DNA from: Methanococcoides methylutens MM1
GTDB taxonomy: Archaea > Halobacteriota > Methanosarcinia > Methanosarcinales > Methanosarcinaceae
Direction: 5' to 3'
DNA length: 64,000 nt
Assembly (NCBI RefSeq): GCF_000970325.1
Contig: NZ_CP009518.1
Coordinates: forward strand, 2,170,001-2,234,000
Shown here: positions 11,001-18,878 of the stretch, piece after piece
How the letters are laid out: each line of letters begins with the position of its first letter
Position numbering within the stretch: position 1 is the first letter of the stretch
The notes under the pieces: generated by a model
What the model was told of the DNA's origin: nothing
The model's database searches: none
Seen by the model: the letters and a program-made list of their open reading frames with translations, nothing else
Position numbers and translations under genes: made by a program

Positions 11001-11551
11001 AAGTGGACGCAAGGGTCGTGGACCTTAAGACCAGAAGGGCGATCCTGTTCAATGAGAGGGAGCAGATCCTGGACCGCATCGACCAGTATGAGACCCTGAA
11101 AAAGGATGCTTTCATGGAAACCTTCAACGGCATCAACGAGCCGTTCAAGGAAATATTCAACGAGCTTTCCGATGGAACAGGAGAGCTTGTACTTGATGAT
11201 TATGAAGACCCGTTCAACGGCGGACTTACACTCAAGGCACAGCCAAAGGAGAAGACACTCCAGCGCCTTGAAGCCATGTCCGGAGGAGAGAAAAGTCTTA
11301 CTGCCCTGGCCTTCGTCTTTGCCATCCAGCAATTCCGCCCGGCACCGTTCTATGCATTTGATGAGATCGACATGTTCCTTGACGGTTCAAATGCGGACAG
11401 GGTCGCCCAGCGCGTGAAGAAAGCCGGGACAAAGGCACAGTTCATTGTAGTATCCCTGCGTAAACCAATGATAGAAGCAGCTGAGCGTACCATTGGTGTC
11501 ACGATGCAGGAGAACAATATCACAAACATCACGGGTGTGAAATTACGGTGA
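8027..11551 (+). CDS. smc: Chromosome segregation protein SMC
   Basis: 1174-residue condensin-type SMC ATPase. Walker A GPNGSGKSN at residues 31-39, long coiled coil, hinge around residues 505-680 (GLPGIYGTIAELGSVD, then ALGVAAGGRMQAIVVE with the GG dimer contacts), returning coiled coil, signature AMSGGEKSLTALA near 1083 and Walker B FYAFDEIDMFLDGSN near 1108. Length is normal for the family. GTG start with AAAGAGG seven bases upstream. Its last codons overlap the scpA GTG by four bases (GTGA). With ScpA and ScpB downstream it forms the SMC-kleisin complex acting in chromosome compaction and segregation. Confidence 0.97.
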   Translation: MYIKEIEFVNFKSFGKKVKIPFFDDFTTISGPNGSGKSNIIDGILFVLGLSSSRTLRAEKLTDLIYNGDKAKKPDFAQVTIRFDNTDREMPVDEDEVVISRKIRETESGYYSYFYFNGKAVSLTDVHNHLAKARVTPEGYNVVMQGDVTRIITMTAGERRKIIDEIAGVAEFDNKRDRALNELEIVRERIERADIIIEEVEKQLEKLKVERDQAVKYQGLKQEKMKFEGFVLLAKLKDARVELENVSQDIVAKEEVREKLKQNLDLKQEKLEGLEDELKDLTSEIQRMGEDEQIQIKKDIEEIKGEVSRCVNSIELADNEIEDIDSRRKKAFLDIEQTKNRVNEIDEKLSEESLRKDSIFSEISERKTERMILQSRIADVDEKFAQTRDELTSFKNELETVRNDKSELMRQEDRLLDSLRRRSAEVRDIENEIDDAKAKAQSSDSDTKSAQYEIEKNTEQINSLTKDLDDLESNRFQIKTVVTDLETTLRKQQQDYAMLEARVRAAEDTSNYSKAVDMIIAEKKHHGLPGIYGTIAELGSVDQKYSTALGVAAGGRMQAIVVETDQDASRGIQFLKQQRGGRATFLPLNKMEARRPYKDLSDRKGVIGYAIDLIDFDPKFEAAYWYVFRDTLIVDTLENARRLIGGLRMVTLEGEVIEKSGAMTGGSMQRKSGLSFAASEKDKLIKIAEKITEFESRRNTAIKKLDAVEGHIADINREIHELEKEISKKEMIFEEIGSRAERLSQLIETKNIELSEIEEQRTKLREEMEEVVSQKNEKEERTGELEEKITSIEEKLSESEIPELNKQAERIDEEMRRLDGRIRDIEADINALNLDREYASSKIEDSRQLIKEMEEKRSTHRERVDGLKAKITELEVTLKNKEQREQELAEELRDMQQKRALKQTEYNAAEKDLMATRSRLDDADKSMMALEATQKALADQTEELKEELERRGIEEVEDVPNYETVSTRIASIEKAMEKLEPVNMRAIDEYDEVDARVVDLKTRRAILFNEREQILDRIDQYETLKKDAFMETFNGINEPFKEIFNELSDGTGELVLDDYEDPFNGGLTLKAQPKEKTLQRLEAMSGGEKSLTALAFVFAIQQFRPAPFYAFDEIDMFLDGSNADRVAQRVKKAGTKAQFIVVSLRKPMIEAAERTIGVTMQENNITNITGVKLR

Positions 11552-12369
11552 GTGACCTTTCTGAAGTGATAGAGGAAAGCGAAAGCAACATTCAGAAAAT
11601 CGAGACTAGTCCCGGCAGCTCTGTTGACCCGGAGTTCCTGGAGACACTCCGCAGCCTCGGGGTTGATGAGTCACTGGTAGAGTTCTCGGATGACGTGCTC
11701 TGCGAGCCTGTGGAGATCTTTGTCAATCTTGCAAAGAATGGGGACATCAACCCATGGGATATCGATATAGTGCAGGCTACTGACAAGTTCCTTGCATATA
11801 TCGAAGATATGAAGCTGATGGATCTGAGGATATCCGGCAGGACACTTTTGTACGCAGCCATCCTTCTCAGGATGAAGTCCACAGGTATCGTCCAGGAAGA
11901 GGAGGAAGAGGATGACGATTTTCTTGACGATGAGATGGATTTCTACGAGGTGGAGGAATATCCTGTCCCGAAACTTCCGATCCGACGTACTGCAACCCGG
12001 CCTGTGACCCTTCAGGAGCTTATTACCGAACTTAAGAAGGCAGAAAAGGTCGAGACCCGCAGGAAGGACAGGAGGATACGCCGCCGTATCGAGGTCATGG
12101 ACAGGGCAACAACTGATGATGTACTTGGCATAGCTCACGAAGAGGACATCAGGGGAAGGGTTGACAAACTTTATGAATACCTTGAAGAGCTTTTCCAGGA
12201 CAGGGAAGAAGTAATGTTCTCGGACCTGATCGAAAACTCCAACAGTCGCTCTGAAAAAGTGATGACATACATCTCGCTTCTGTTCCTTGCATCTGAAAAA
12301 AGGGTATGGTTATCACAGGAAGAGCTTTTTGGTGAGCTGTATGTTCACCCGGTCTGCGAGACCGAATGA
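11548..12369 (+). CDS. scpA: Segregation and condensation protein A (kleisin)
   Basis: 273-residue kleisin that bridges SMC head domains. The N-terminal half carries the ScpA core (EPVEIFVNLAKNGDINPWDIDIVQATDKFLAYI, a strongly conserved stretch) and LRISGRTLLYAAILLRMKS; an acidic linker EEEEEDDDFLDDEMDF follows; the C-terminal 90 residues form a winged helix that binds the SMC head (MFSDLIENSNSRSEKVMTYISLLFLASEKRVWL). GTG start overlaps the smc stop, ATGA overlap couples it to scpB, so smc, scpA and scpB are one translational unit. Confidence 0.93.
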   Translation: MSDLSEVIEESESNIQKIETSPGSSVDPEFLETLRSLGVDESLVEFSDDVLCEPVEIFVNLAKNGDINPWDIDIVQATDKFLAYIEDMKLMDLRISGRTLLYAAILLRMKSTGIVQEEEEEDDDFLDDEMDFYEVEEYPVPKLPIRRTATRPVTLQELITELKKAEKVETRRKDRRIRRRIEVMDRATTDDVLGIAHEEDIRGRVDKLYEYLEELFQDREEVMFSDLIENSNSRSEKVMTYISLLFLASEKRVWLSQEELFGELYVHPVCETE

Positions 12370-13493
12370 TATTTTCAAAGAGGAAGGATATGAAAGATAA
12401 GGAGATCATTGAAGCCGTTCTTTTTGCGGCAGGCGGGGCTGTTGACGCCCAGACACTTGCAAAGGTCGTCAATAAGACGGCAAAGACCGTCAAGCCTGTA
12501 GTCCAGGAACTTATGGAAGAATATTCCACAAGAGAGACAGGGATGGAGATCATTGACCTTGGCGGCCGCTATGTGATGCAGGTAAAAGCCGAATATACCG
12601 ATCTTGTGAGCCCGGTAGCTCCAAAGGAACTGAGATCCCCGATCCTCCGAACCCTTTCCATGATAGCCTATCACCAGCCTGTGGTCCAGGCAGAGCTTGT
12701 GGACATGAGAGGGAATTCCGCATACGACCACATACGGGAGCTTAAAGAAAGAGGACTGATCGAAGCAGTACCTCACGGCAGGACAAAACTGCTCCAGACA
12801 ACACACCTTTTTGCAGATTATTTCGGACTTACATCCAATGACCCCGAATCCATTAAAAAGAAGATAGTCGAGCTTTCCCGACAGCAGGGAGGAAGCGAAG
12901 GCCTTGACAGATGGCTTGGAAGGAAGTTCGTAGGACTAACGCCCATGTACAGTTCACTTGCCGATCTTTGCGGCATCAAGGATTACAGGGTGATCAATGC
13001 CTATGACCCCACCGAAGAAGAACTTGAGAGCCTTGCTGACGTGGTCAAGATGGTCATCTCAAAAGGTTATGAAGAGAAGGTCAGCAGGTATTATGACGGA
13101 GAGATCATTGAGGTCAGCTCCACCACATTCGGAGATATTATTGATGCCATCAATGCACTCGAAAGTGTTGCCGATCCTGACAGGGCAAAGGAGAGCATCG
13201 AGCTTATCGAGGACCTCAGGGAGAGATATGTATCAAAGGCATTGGTCATCAGCAGGAAGGTAAAACCTGCTACCGACATGATCGCACGTATCGTCAGTGA
13301 CCTGAGGCTGGGAGTTTCCGCCGAAGGTTGTGTGGTCGCACCGGATTATGGAACTTCCAGTGACGGAGTGGACATATCAGAGGGTGCAGATATCCTTGTA
13401 CCCACACACTCAAAGGTAGAAGGCGATCTTGTGGACAGGGTATGCAAAAAATATGATGCTATCATCGATGGTCTCAAAAATCTTGAAAAATGA
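12366..13493 (+). CDS. scpB: Segregation and condensation protein B with long C-terminal extension
   Basis: Residues 8-165 are a normal ScpB: tandem winged helices with IIEAVLFAAGG, RTLSMIAYHQPVVQAELVDMRG and LKERGLIEAVPHGRTKLLQTTHLFADYFGL. ScpB homodimers bind ScpA. The remaining 200 residues are not part of ordinary ScpB (usually 180-220 residues in total); this extension begins around RQQGGSEGLDRWLGRKF and has alternating alpha/beta character with no motif I recognise. The ATG used overlaps scpA by ATGA; a second ATG at 12390 lies after GAGGAAGG and could be the real start, shortening the protein by eight residues. Confidence 0.88.
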   Translation: MIFSKRKDMKDKEIIEAVLFAAGGAVDAQTLAKVVNKTAKTVKPVVQELMEEYSTRETGMEIIDLGGRYVMQVKAEYTDLVSPVAPKELRSPILRTLSMIAYHQPVVQAELVDMRGNSAYDHIRELKERGLIEAVPHGRTKLLQTTHLFADYFGLTSNDPESIKKKIVELSRQQGGSEGLDRWLGRKFVGLTPMYSSLADLCGIKDYRVINAYDPTEEELESLADVVKMVISKGYEEKVSRYYDGEIIEVSSTTFGDIIDAINALESVADPDRAKESIELIEDLRERYVSKALVISRKVKPATDMIARIVSDLRLGVSAEGCVVAPDYGTSSDGVDISEGADILVPTHSKVEGDLVDRVCKKYDAIIDGLKNLEK

Positions 13494-13540
13494 GTGTTTT
13501 TAAAGGCCATTTAAATAGATATATAAATAGAAGGGTATAA

Positions 13541-13550
13541 GTATATATAC
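13541..13550 (+). promoter_or_regulatory. TATA box of the tbp gene
   Basis: GTATATATAC lies 47 bp before the TBP start codon; a second TATA-like ATATATAAAT is at 13519-13528. The 103 bp between scpB and tbp are strongly AT-rich. The spacing predicts a start of transcription near 13570 and a leader of about 25 bases. As TBP binds such boxes, autoregulation is possible. Confidence 0.5.
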
Positions 13551-13596
13551 TGTATTGCTAAATATACCCATCCTTAAATACCGAGAGTCAAAGATC

Positions 13597-14148
13597 ATGA
13601 CGGAATATAACATCAAGATAGAAAACGTGGTTGCGTCCACCAAACTTGCTGAAGAATTCGACCTTACAAAGATAGAAGCGGAATTCGAAGGCGCAGAATA
13701 TAACAAGCAAAAGTTCCCGGGACTTGTATATCGCGTTTCCGATCCAAAGGCCGCATTCCTTGTATTTACATCAGGAAAAGTGGTTTGTACAGGTGCAAAG
13801 AACGTTGAGGACGTACACACCGTCATCGGCGACATGGCAAAGAAACTCAATGGAATTGGTATCGAGACTATTGCTGAACCGGAGATCACCGTACAGAACA
13901 TTGTAGCTTCAGCTGACCTTAAAGCTGTGCTCAACCTTAATGCGATCGCTATCGGACTTGGCCTTGAGAACATCGAATACGAGCCTGAGCAGTTCCCGGG
14001 ACTTGTTTACAGGATCGATGAGCCAAAGGTTGTCGTACTTATCTTCAGCTCCGGAAAACTTGTGGTCACAGGCGGAAAGTCACCAGAGAACTGCGAGGAA
14101 GGTGTCGAGGTCGTAAGGCAGCAGCTTGACAACATGGGACTTTTGTAA
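13597..14148 (+). CDS. tbp: TATA-box-binding protein
   Basis: General transcription factor that binds TATA boxes and nucleates preinitiation complexes. 183 residues made of two direct repeats of about 90 residues, each with the pattern IENVVAS/VQNIVAS, then [10 protein letters not shown] and [14 protein letters not shown]. Both repeats are complete. ATG 13597 gives the usual N-terminus ([13 protein letters not shown]); a TTG 14 codons earlier is in frame but lies at the predicted transcription start. The stop codon directly abuts the start of the following glycosyltransferase, an unusual partner for tbp. Confidence 0.96.
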   Translation: MTEYNIKIENVVASTKLAEEFDLTKIEAEFEGAEYNKQKFPGLVYRVSDPKAAFLVFTSGKVVCTGAKNVEDVHTVIGDMAKKLNGIGIETIAEPEITVQNIVASADLKAVLNLNAIAIGLGLENIEYEPEQFPGLVYRIDEPKVVVLIFSSGKLVVTGGKSPENCEEGVEVVRQQLDNMGLL

Positions 14149-15078
14149 ATGGAAATTCAGGTCCCCCTGGACAAAAATGATGTTTGCATCCTCATCCCGA
14201 CACTGAATGAGGAAGCAACCATAAAACAGCTTATTGAGGATTTCCAGGCGGAAGGTTTTGAGAACATCCTCGTCATTGATGGCCATAGTCGCGACCGCAC
14301 CCGTCAGCTTGCTGAGGAAAGCGGAGCAAAGGTCGTGGTTCAGGAAGGAAAAGGCAAGGGCCAGGCAGTCCAGGAAGCCTTCCAGCTTATAGAGGATCCC
14401 TACACCGTTATGATCGACGGTGACGGGACATACCTCGCAAGTGACATCTATACTGTCCTAAATCCGATTATTGAAGGTCATGCTGACCAGACCATCGGAA
14501 ACAGGTTTGCGAATTTCGAGCCTGAAGCGTTCACTAAACTGAACCTTACAGGCAACAGAGTGCTTAACAAACTCTTCGGCCTGGCATACGGCGTCTGGCT
14601 GGAGGATATCCTTACAGGATACCGCGGTTTCAACAAAAAGTCGATCAAGGAACTCAACCTTAATGAGATGGGCTTTGAGATCGAGACCGAGATCACCGTT
14701 GAAAGCGTAAAGCACGAGATGAAGGTCGAAGTGGTGCCTATCACATACGTTGCAAGGCATTCATCAGCAGATACCAAGCTCAATCCTATGAGGGACGGCT
14801 TCAAGATAGGAAAAACGATCTTCAGAATGGCAAGACTGCACAACCCAATGTTCTATTTCGGGATATTCGGTACATTGCTGACGCTGTCAGGAATTGTGGT
14901 CGGCCTTTATGTTGTCAATGAGTGGTTAAGCGGAGTTACCCGCATACCAATGACAATACTGACCGCTTTATTGATCCTGACAGGAATACAGATGTTTATT
15001 TTCGGCATGCTTAGCGACCTTATAGTATCACTGCACAGGGAAACCATGCGCATGATGCGCAAGAACAATGAACGTTAA
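14149..15078 (+). CDS. GT2-family polyprenyl-phosphate glycosyltransferase, AglJ-like
   Basis: 309-residue membrane-associated glycosyltransferase. The N-terminal GT-A domain has the ILIPTLNEEATI motif, VIDGHSRDRT, the DGDG metal site (MIDGDGTYLA) and the acceptor-side segment LEDILTGYRGFNKKS. Two hydrophobic helices follow near residues 235-258 and 265-288. This architecture matches dolichol-phosphate sugar transferases such as AglJ, which adds the first sugar to dolichol phosphate in S-layer N-glycosylation; that role here is inferred from similarity. Zero-base spacing after tbp suggests co-transcription. Confidence 0.85.
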   Translation: MEIQVPLDKNDVCILIPTLNEEATIKQLIEDFQAEGFENILVIDGHSRDRTRQLAEESGAKVVVQEGKGKGQAVQEAFQLIEDPYTVMIDGDGTYLASDIYTVLNPIIEGHADQTIGNRFANFEPEAFTKLNLTGNRVLNKLFGLAYGVWLEDILTGYRGFNKKSIKELNLNEMGFEIETEITVESVKHEMKVEVVPITYVARHSSADTKLNPMRDGFKIGKTIFRMARLHNPMFYFGIFGTLLTLSGIVVGLYVVNEWLSGVTRIPMTILTALLILTGIQMFIFGMLSDLIVSLHRETMRMMRKNNER

Positions 15079-15436
15079 GCCTTTTTCCAAAACTACTTTT
15101 TTATTGATCCACATTAGGATCATTATTGGCTTATGAATAAGACAGTCGAATTTCTATATACAAGTAAACTTTTCTTGATTTTTTGGCAAATAAATCGGTA
15201 TTGTCCGGAAGAATATCCACCCAAACTCCCGGGATATAGAGAAATTGTTAGAATAAACTGTTTATTGATGTTGATTATAAGATAAGGATAATTAATACTC
15301 ATATCTTAGACCTACGCAACTGGGAAACTGCCCCGAAAATATGCAACTTTACTTTACCTGCTCTAAAGTTGATTTTTTGACAATGCTTAAATAAAATACC
15401 TCCTTTTTTTAGTCAACTAATAACGAGGTAATAATC
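15079..15436. other. Intergenic region upstream of thiC
   Basis: 358 bp, AT-rich, without a convincing gene. A TATA-like TTAAATAA at 15387-15394 is 43 bp before the thiC start, predicting a short leader of about 20 bases that ends in the ribosome site ACGAGGT. I see no TPP-riboswitch signature, and the predicted leader is too short to hold one. Confidence 0.5.
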
Positions 15437-16720
15437 ATGACAATCGTAGAAGACGCCAAAGCTGGCCAGATTACAGAGGCAATGAAAGTTGTCGCTGAGG
15501 TCGAAGGTTTAGAGCCTGAGTTCATCAGACGTGGAATCGCTGCAGGTAGGATCGTAATCCCAACCTCCCCATACAGGGATGTCAAACTCTGCGGTATCGG
15601 TGAAGGCCTTACAACAAAGGTAAATGCATCAATCGGTGCTTCCTCAGATATCGTTGACCTTGACATGGAAGTTGAAAAAGCAAAGGCTGCAGAAGCTGCT
15701 GGAGCAGACACACTTATGGAGCTTGGAACCGGTGGAGATTTCCTCGGCATCAGGAAAGCTGTTTGTGAAGCAACCTCACTTTCCGTTGGATCAGTTCCTT
15801 TATACCAGGCATTCATCACAGCTGCAAAGAGAGACGGTTCAATCATTCACATGACTGAAGACGACCTCTGGCATGCAACCGAAGAGCAGGCAAAGCTCGG
15901 TACAAACTTCATGGCTATCCACACAGGTATCAACAACATCGTTCTCGACAGGCTCAAGGCACACGGTCGTTACGGTGGTATCTGCTCCCGTGGCGGTGCT
16001 TTCATGACAACATGGATGCTCCACAACGAGAAGGAAAACCCATTATACTCTGACTTCGACTACCTCTGTGAGATCCTCAAGGAACACGAAGTTGTCCTCT
16101 CCACAGGTAACGGAATGCGCGCAGGTGCAATCCACGATGCTACCGACAGGGCACAGATCCAGGAGCTCATCATAAACTCCGAGTGCGCACAGAAAGCACA
16201 CGACAAATATGGTCTTCAGGTCATTGTCGAAGGTCCAGGTCACGTACCACTCGATGAAGTAGAGATGAACGTCAAGCTCATGAAGTCAATGAGCGGACAC
16301 AAGCCATTCTACATGCTCGGTCCACTTGTAACAGATGTATCCCCAGGAAGAGACCACATCGTTACCGCAATCGGTGCAGCTACATCCGCATCACACGGCT
16401 GTGACTTCCTCTGCTACGTAACCCCTGCAGAGCACCTTGCACTTCCAAACAAAGAAGATGTTATTGAGGGTGTCAAGACATCCAAGATCGCAGCTCACGT
16501 CGGTGACATGGTCAAACTCGGAAAGAGGGACCAGGATCTTGCAATGGGCAGGGCTCGCAGAGACCTTGACTGGGAGAAGATGTTCAACCTTGCACTCGAC
16601 CCTGAACTTGCAAGACAGATCAGAACCGAGAGAGCTTCAGCAGATGAAGACGCATGCACAATGTGCGGTGACTTCTGCGCTGTGAAGATCGTAAACCAGA
16701 ACTATAATCTTGCAAAGTAA
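15437..16720 (+). CDS. thiC: Phosphomethylpyrimidine synthase ThiC
   Basis: Radical-SAM enzyme that rearranges aminoimidazole ribotide to hydroxymethylpyrimidine phosphate in thiamine synthesis. 427 residues, the short archaeal/anaerobe form without the long N-terminal domain of enteric ThiC. Conserved pieces: KVNASIGASSD, GADTLMELGTGGD, SRGGAF, VEGPGHVPLDEVEMN, MLGPLVTDVSPGRDHI and the C-terminal cluster motif with Cys407, Cys410 and Cys414. That spacing is CX2CX3C, one residue shorter than the commonly cited CX2CX4C. Codon choice is strongly biased and the ribosome site ACGAGGT is good, suggesting high expression. The stop codon lies in a terminator hairpin. Confidence 0.95.
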   Translation: MTIVEDAKAGQITEAMKVVAEVEGLEPEFIRRGIAAGRIVIPTSPYRDVKLCGIGEGLTTKVNASIGASSDIVDLDMEVEKAKAAEAAGADTLMELGTGGDFLGIRKAVCEATSLSVGSVPLYQAFITAAKRDGSIIHMTEDDLWHATEEQAKLGTNFMAIHTGINNIVLDRLKAHGRYGGICSRGGAFMTTWMLHNEKENPLYSDFDYLCEILKEHEVVLSTGNGMRAGAIHDATDRAQIQELIINSECAQKAHDKYGLQVIVEGPGHVPLDEVEMNVKLMKSMSGHKPFYMLGPLVTDVSPGRDHIVTAIGAATSASHGCDFLCYVTPAEHLALPNKEDVIEGVKTSKIAAHVGDMVKLGKRDQDLAMGRARRDLDWEKMFNLALDPELARQIRTERASADEDACTMCGDFCAVKIVNQNYNLAK

Positions 16721-16738
16721 TGCCACTGGCATTACTTT
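16714..16738 (+). terminator. Hairpin terminator spanning the thiC stop codon
   Basis: AAAGTAATGCCA and TGGCATTACTTT form a perfect 12-bp inverted repeat around a single C. The TAA stop of thiC lies in the left arm. It is followed by several T tracts (TTTTTT at about 16745 and 16757), the form of an intrinsic terminator. Confidence 0.7.
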
Positions 16739-16920
16739 AACTTCTTTTTTACTTCTTTTTTGTTTTCCCCATTACTTTCATTTTTAACGGGTAACAGTTC
16801 CATAGTTACTTCACAGCTTCAGCTATCCAAAAAATATCATTGGATCACGAGAAAAAGTGAAACAAACAAAAGCTGTGCTATTGAAAGGCTTTAATAAAGC
16901 ATAGAACAAAATAAGCGAGT

Positions 16921-16942
16921 CACCATTCCATACCAGAATGGT
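16921..16942. repeat. 8-bp inverted repeat downstream of the small minus-strand gene
   Basis: CACCATTC and GAATGGTG flank a six-base loop just past the 3' end of the minus-strand gene that ends at 16980. It lacks a T tract; it could be an RNA 3'-end structure. A second small stem (TGCCTGAAGGCA) lies next to it. Confidence 0.35.
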
Positions 16943-16979
16943 GCTAGAACCGAACTGAAGAGATTGCCTGAAGGCAGGT

Positions 16980-17255
16980 TCAGTAAGGGGTCTTGGTTAC
17001 GTATGAAAGGTCGATCTTTGAAACGTTGGCTTTCTGGACAAGGAGAATAGACTTCCCATAGTCAGGGTTCATATAATCGAAGACCATCCAAGTGATCTCA
17101 TTCTCTTCCACTTCACGACAATTAGTGATGTTATCATACCATATGATAGATGATGATGCACCGTCAAGCAAATAGATATAACCTGACAGCTCGTGCCCCT
17201 CAGGCACGTTTTTAATCATTTCAAGAATTGAATTAATCATTTTAGTAACACCCAT
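16980..17255 (-). CDS. Small hypothetical protein (91 aa)
   Basis: Not recognised. Soluble, mixed alpha/beta composition with MINSILEMIKNVPEGHELSGYIYLLDG near the start and WMVFDYMNPDYGKSILLVQKANVSKIDLSYV near the end; acidic; no signal peptide, cysteine motif or membrane segment. The gene stands alone between two plus-strand genes with its own AT-rich promoter region. An in-frame ATG at 17240 (MINSILEM) is equally plausible as a start because the TATA-like TTTTATACG near 17275 would put transcription start close to 17250. Confidence 0.6.
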   Translation of the reverse strand: MGVTKMINSILEMIKNVPEGHELSGYIYLLDGASSSIIWYDNITNCREVEENEITWMVFDYMNPDYGKSILLVQKANVSKIDLSYVTKTPY

Positions 17256-17277
17256 TTTAACAAAACCTGAACGTATA

Positions 17278-17300
17278 AAATGATTTTGGTGAAATCATTT
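17278..17300. promoter_or_regulatory. Operator-like palindrome at a minus-strand promoter
   Basis: AAATGATTT, five bases, AAATCATTT is a perfect 9-bp inverted repeat overlapping the probable TATA element of the 91-residue minus-strand gene. Its position would block or position initiation factors, so it looks like an operator. A second, shorter repeat (CAGCAC AAAG GTGCTG, 17351-17366) lies in the same 256-bp gap. Confidence 0.4.
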
Positions 17301-17511
17301 CGAATACGACATCGGCTTTAACTTTTTTTGAGAATTTGCTTTCCTAAAAACAGCACAAAGGTGCTGACCCCAATATCTGAAAGCACTATTAGCTAATTCC
17401 CGGGGCAATCATATAAAGTTATCGATTATTGACCCACTTCATCCGTATTTTCCAGGCCTGACAGAAACCCTTAAATTCAAATTAGCCATAATCCCGTTGG
17501 GAGACACATTA

Positions 17512-17937
17512 ATGAAAAAAGCAATTATTGAAACAAACAAAGGTAAGATCGTTCTGGAACTTTTCGAAAAGGATGCACCAAAGACAGTTGCAAACTTCGA
17601 GAAGCTCATTAAACAGGGATTTTACAATGGCCTTACCTTCCACAGGGTAATACCAAACTTTGTCATCCAGGGAGGATGCCCTAAAGGAAATGGAACCGGC
17701 GGACCCGGATACACCATCAAGTGCGAAATAAATCCAAGAAAGCACACAAAAGGTGCACTTTCCATGGCACATGCAGGAAAGAACACCGGCGGAAGTCAAT
17801 TCTTCATCACACATTCCCCACAACCTCACCTTGACGGAGTACACACCGTTTTCGGAAAGGTCATCGAGGGCATGGATGTCGTCAACAAGATCAAAGAAGA
17901 CGACGTAATGACAAAATTGAAAGTGGAAGAGGAGTAA
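17512..17937 (+). CDS. Cyclophilin-type peptidyl-prolyl cis-trans isomerase
   Basis: 141-residue single-domain cyclophilin. Shows the catalytic [13 protein letters not shown] with the active arginine, [12 protein letters not shown], and [18 protein letters not shown], all typical of the prokaryotic cyclophilin fold. Catalyses proline isomerisation in protein folding in the cytoplasm (no signal peptide). ATG 17512 is chosen over an upstream TTG at 17497 because TTGGGAGA forms the ribosome site and the family begins [12 protein letters not shown]-like CTTAAATT near 17470. Confidence 0.93.
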   Translation: MKKAIIETNKGKIVLELFEKDAPKTVANFEKLIKQGFYNGLTFHRVIPNFVIQGGCPKGNGTGGPGYTIKCEINPRKHTKGALSMAHAGKNTGGSQFFITHSPQPHLDGVHTVFGKVIEGMDVVNKIKEDDVMTKLKVEEE

Positions 17938-17980
17938 GACCATACTCCATTCCCCATCTTTATGAACAACAGAGGGAAAC

Positions 17981-18100
17981 ATGGGAGCAATAACAGGGCT
18001 GATTACAGCATGCGGGTACGTGTACCCGATCATGAAAAAGCTAGTCCTGCTATTGGCCTTTACCCTCATCCTACTTTTAATAATAAACTCTGTGATGTAA
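17981..18100 (+). CDS. Small membrane protein (39 aa)
   Basis: A 39-codon reading frame starting MGAITGLITACGYVYP and continuing into a strongly hydrophobic helix (LVLLLAFTLILLLIINSVM). It has a good ribosome site (AGAGGG, six bases before ATG) and ends one base before the ATG of the next gene, a spacing that suggests coupling. A positive pair MKK precedes the helix. One transmembrane segment, function unknown. Too short to be certain; the ribosome site and composition are the main support. Confidence 0.5.
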   Translation: MGAITGLITACGYVYPIMKKLVLLLAFTLILLLIINSVM

Positions 18101-18101
18101 C

Positions 18102-18830
18102 ATGGATCAAAAAACACTCAACAAGATCAGGGTTGCAGGAATTGTCCTCAACTGGATCGAAGAGCTCGCGCCAAAAATGTATCCTTATGTCGAATTCATA
18201 AAAAATGAAGACGAAAGTGAAGGCAAGTACCGGATAGCAGAGCTTACCGGAGAGGGACTGGAAATACATGAGATAATGGAGAGGAAATACCTGAAATGGT
18301 ATGCCTGCGTCCTGGAGATGCTGCAGGAATATTACCCTGAAAAAGTTGAGGAGTTCACAGCAGCATATGAGAATGCCCTGCCGTATGTTACTCTTGACCA
18401 CAAACCAAAGCTTGCAAACAGCTGTAAAATGCAGTTCGAATTCTTCAAGTACCTGACAGCACAGAAGACAATACTCTCTCACCTGTTCGCAAAGATGTCC
18501 GCCATGGAGATCACAGACAGTGAAGCTGAAGAAAGTGAGGTTGTTGTTGAAAGCACTCCTGTGGATGTTCCAGCGGAAATGAAGGGGGCGATATTCGAAC
18601 AGGCTATCAAACCGATTCTTGATAGGGAAATAAAAAAACTGGCACAGGATGAAACCACATCCACCAGGATTGCAGACATTACCGGAGAGATACTGGCCTG
18701 CAATGGCTCAGATATTAAAAAGGTTAGATCCGGATGTGAACGTCTCCAGCAGATATGCAGGGACGATGCTTCCTGTAAAGAGAACATGAAGCAACTGGAA
18801 CCATTGTTCAACATAATAAGCAGGCTCTAA
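18102..18830 (+). CDS. Hypothetical protein, helical, 242 aa
   Basis: Not recognised. A soluble, alpha-rich, acidic protein. The N-terminal part (MDQKTLNKIRVAGIVLNWIEELAPKMYPYVEF) is followed by helices, an acidic Glu/Val/Ser linker around residue 145-160 and a C-terminal helical region containing three cysteines (GCERLQQICRDDASCKENM). No catalytic or DNA-binding motif seen. ATG is one base after the stop of the 39-residue membrane protein and no separate ribosome site is visible, so translation is probably coupled. Its stop codon lies in a hairpin terminator. Confidence 0.7.
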   Translation: MDQKTLNKIRVAGIVLNWIEELAPKMYPYVEFIKNEDESEGKYRIAELTGEGLEIHEIMERKYLKWYACVLEMLQEYYPEKVEEFTAAYENALPYVTLDHKPKLANSCKMQFEFFKYLTAQKTILSHLFAKMSAMEITDSEAEESEVVVESTPVDVPAEMKGAIFEQAIKPILDREIKKLAQDETTSTRIADITGEILACNGSDIKKVRSGCERLQQICRDDASCKENMKQLEPLFNIISRL

Positions 18831-18839
18831 GGCCTGCTT
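18818..18839 (+). terminator. Hairpin terminator spanning a stop codon
   Basis: AAGCAGGC, loop TCTAAG, GCCTGCTT, an 8-bp perfect stem followed by TTTACA. The TAA stop of the upstream gene is in the loop. Same design as the thiC terminator. Confidence 0.55.
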
Positions 18840-18878
18840 TACATAACAAATATCATTTAAAGAAGAGGGGGAAGGCAG

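Noticed and set aside
15133-15285. 50-codon plus-strand frame upstream of thiC
   Set aside because: No ribosome site, AT-rich composition, no recognisable protein pattern; the thiC promoter lies just downstream.
15079-15436. Possible TPP riboswitch before thiC
   Set aside because: TATA position predicts a leader of only about 20 bases and no riboswitch core sequence is visible.
17962-18201. 79-codon plus-strand frame overlapping the 39-aa and 242-aa genes
   Set aside because: Overlaps two better-supported frames; its residue composition is not protein-like.
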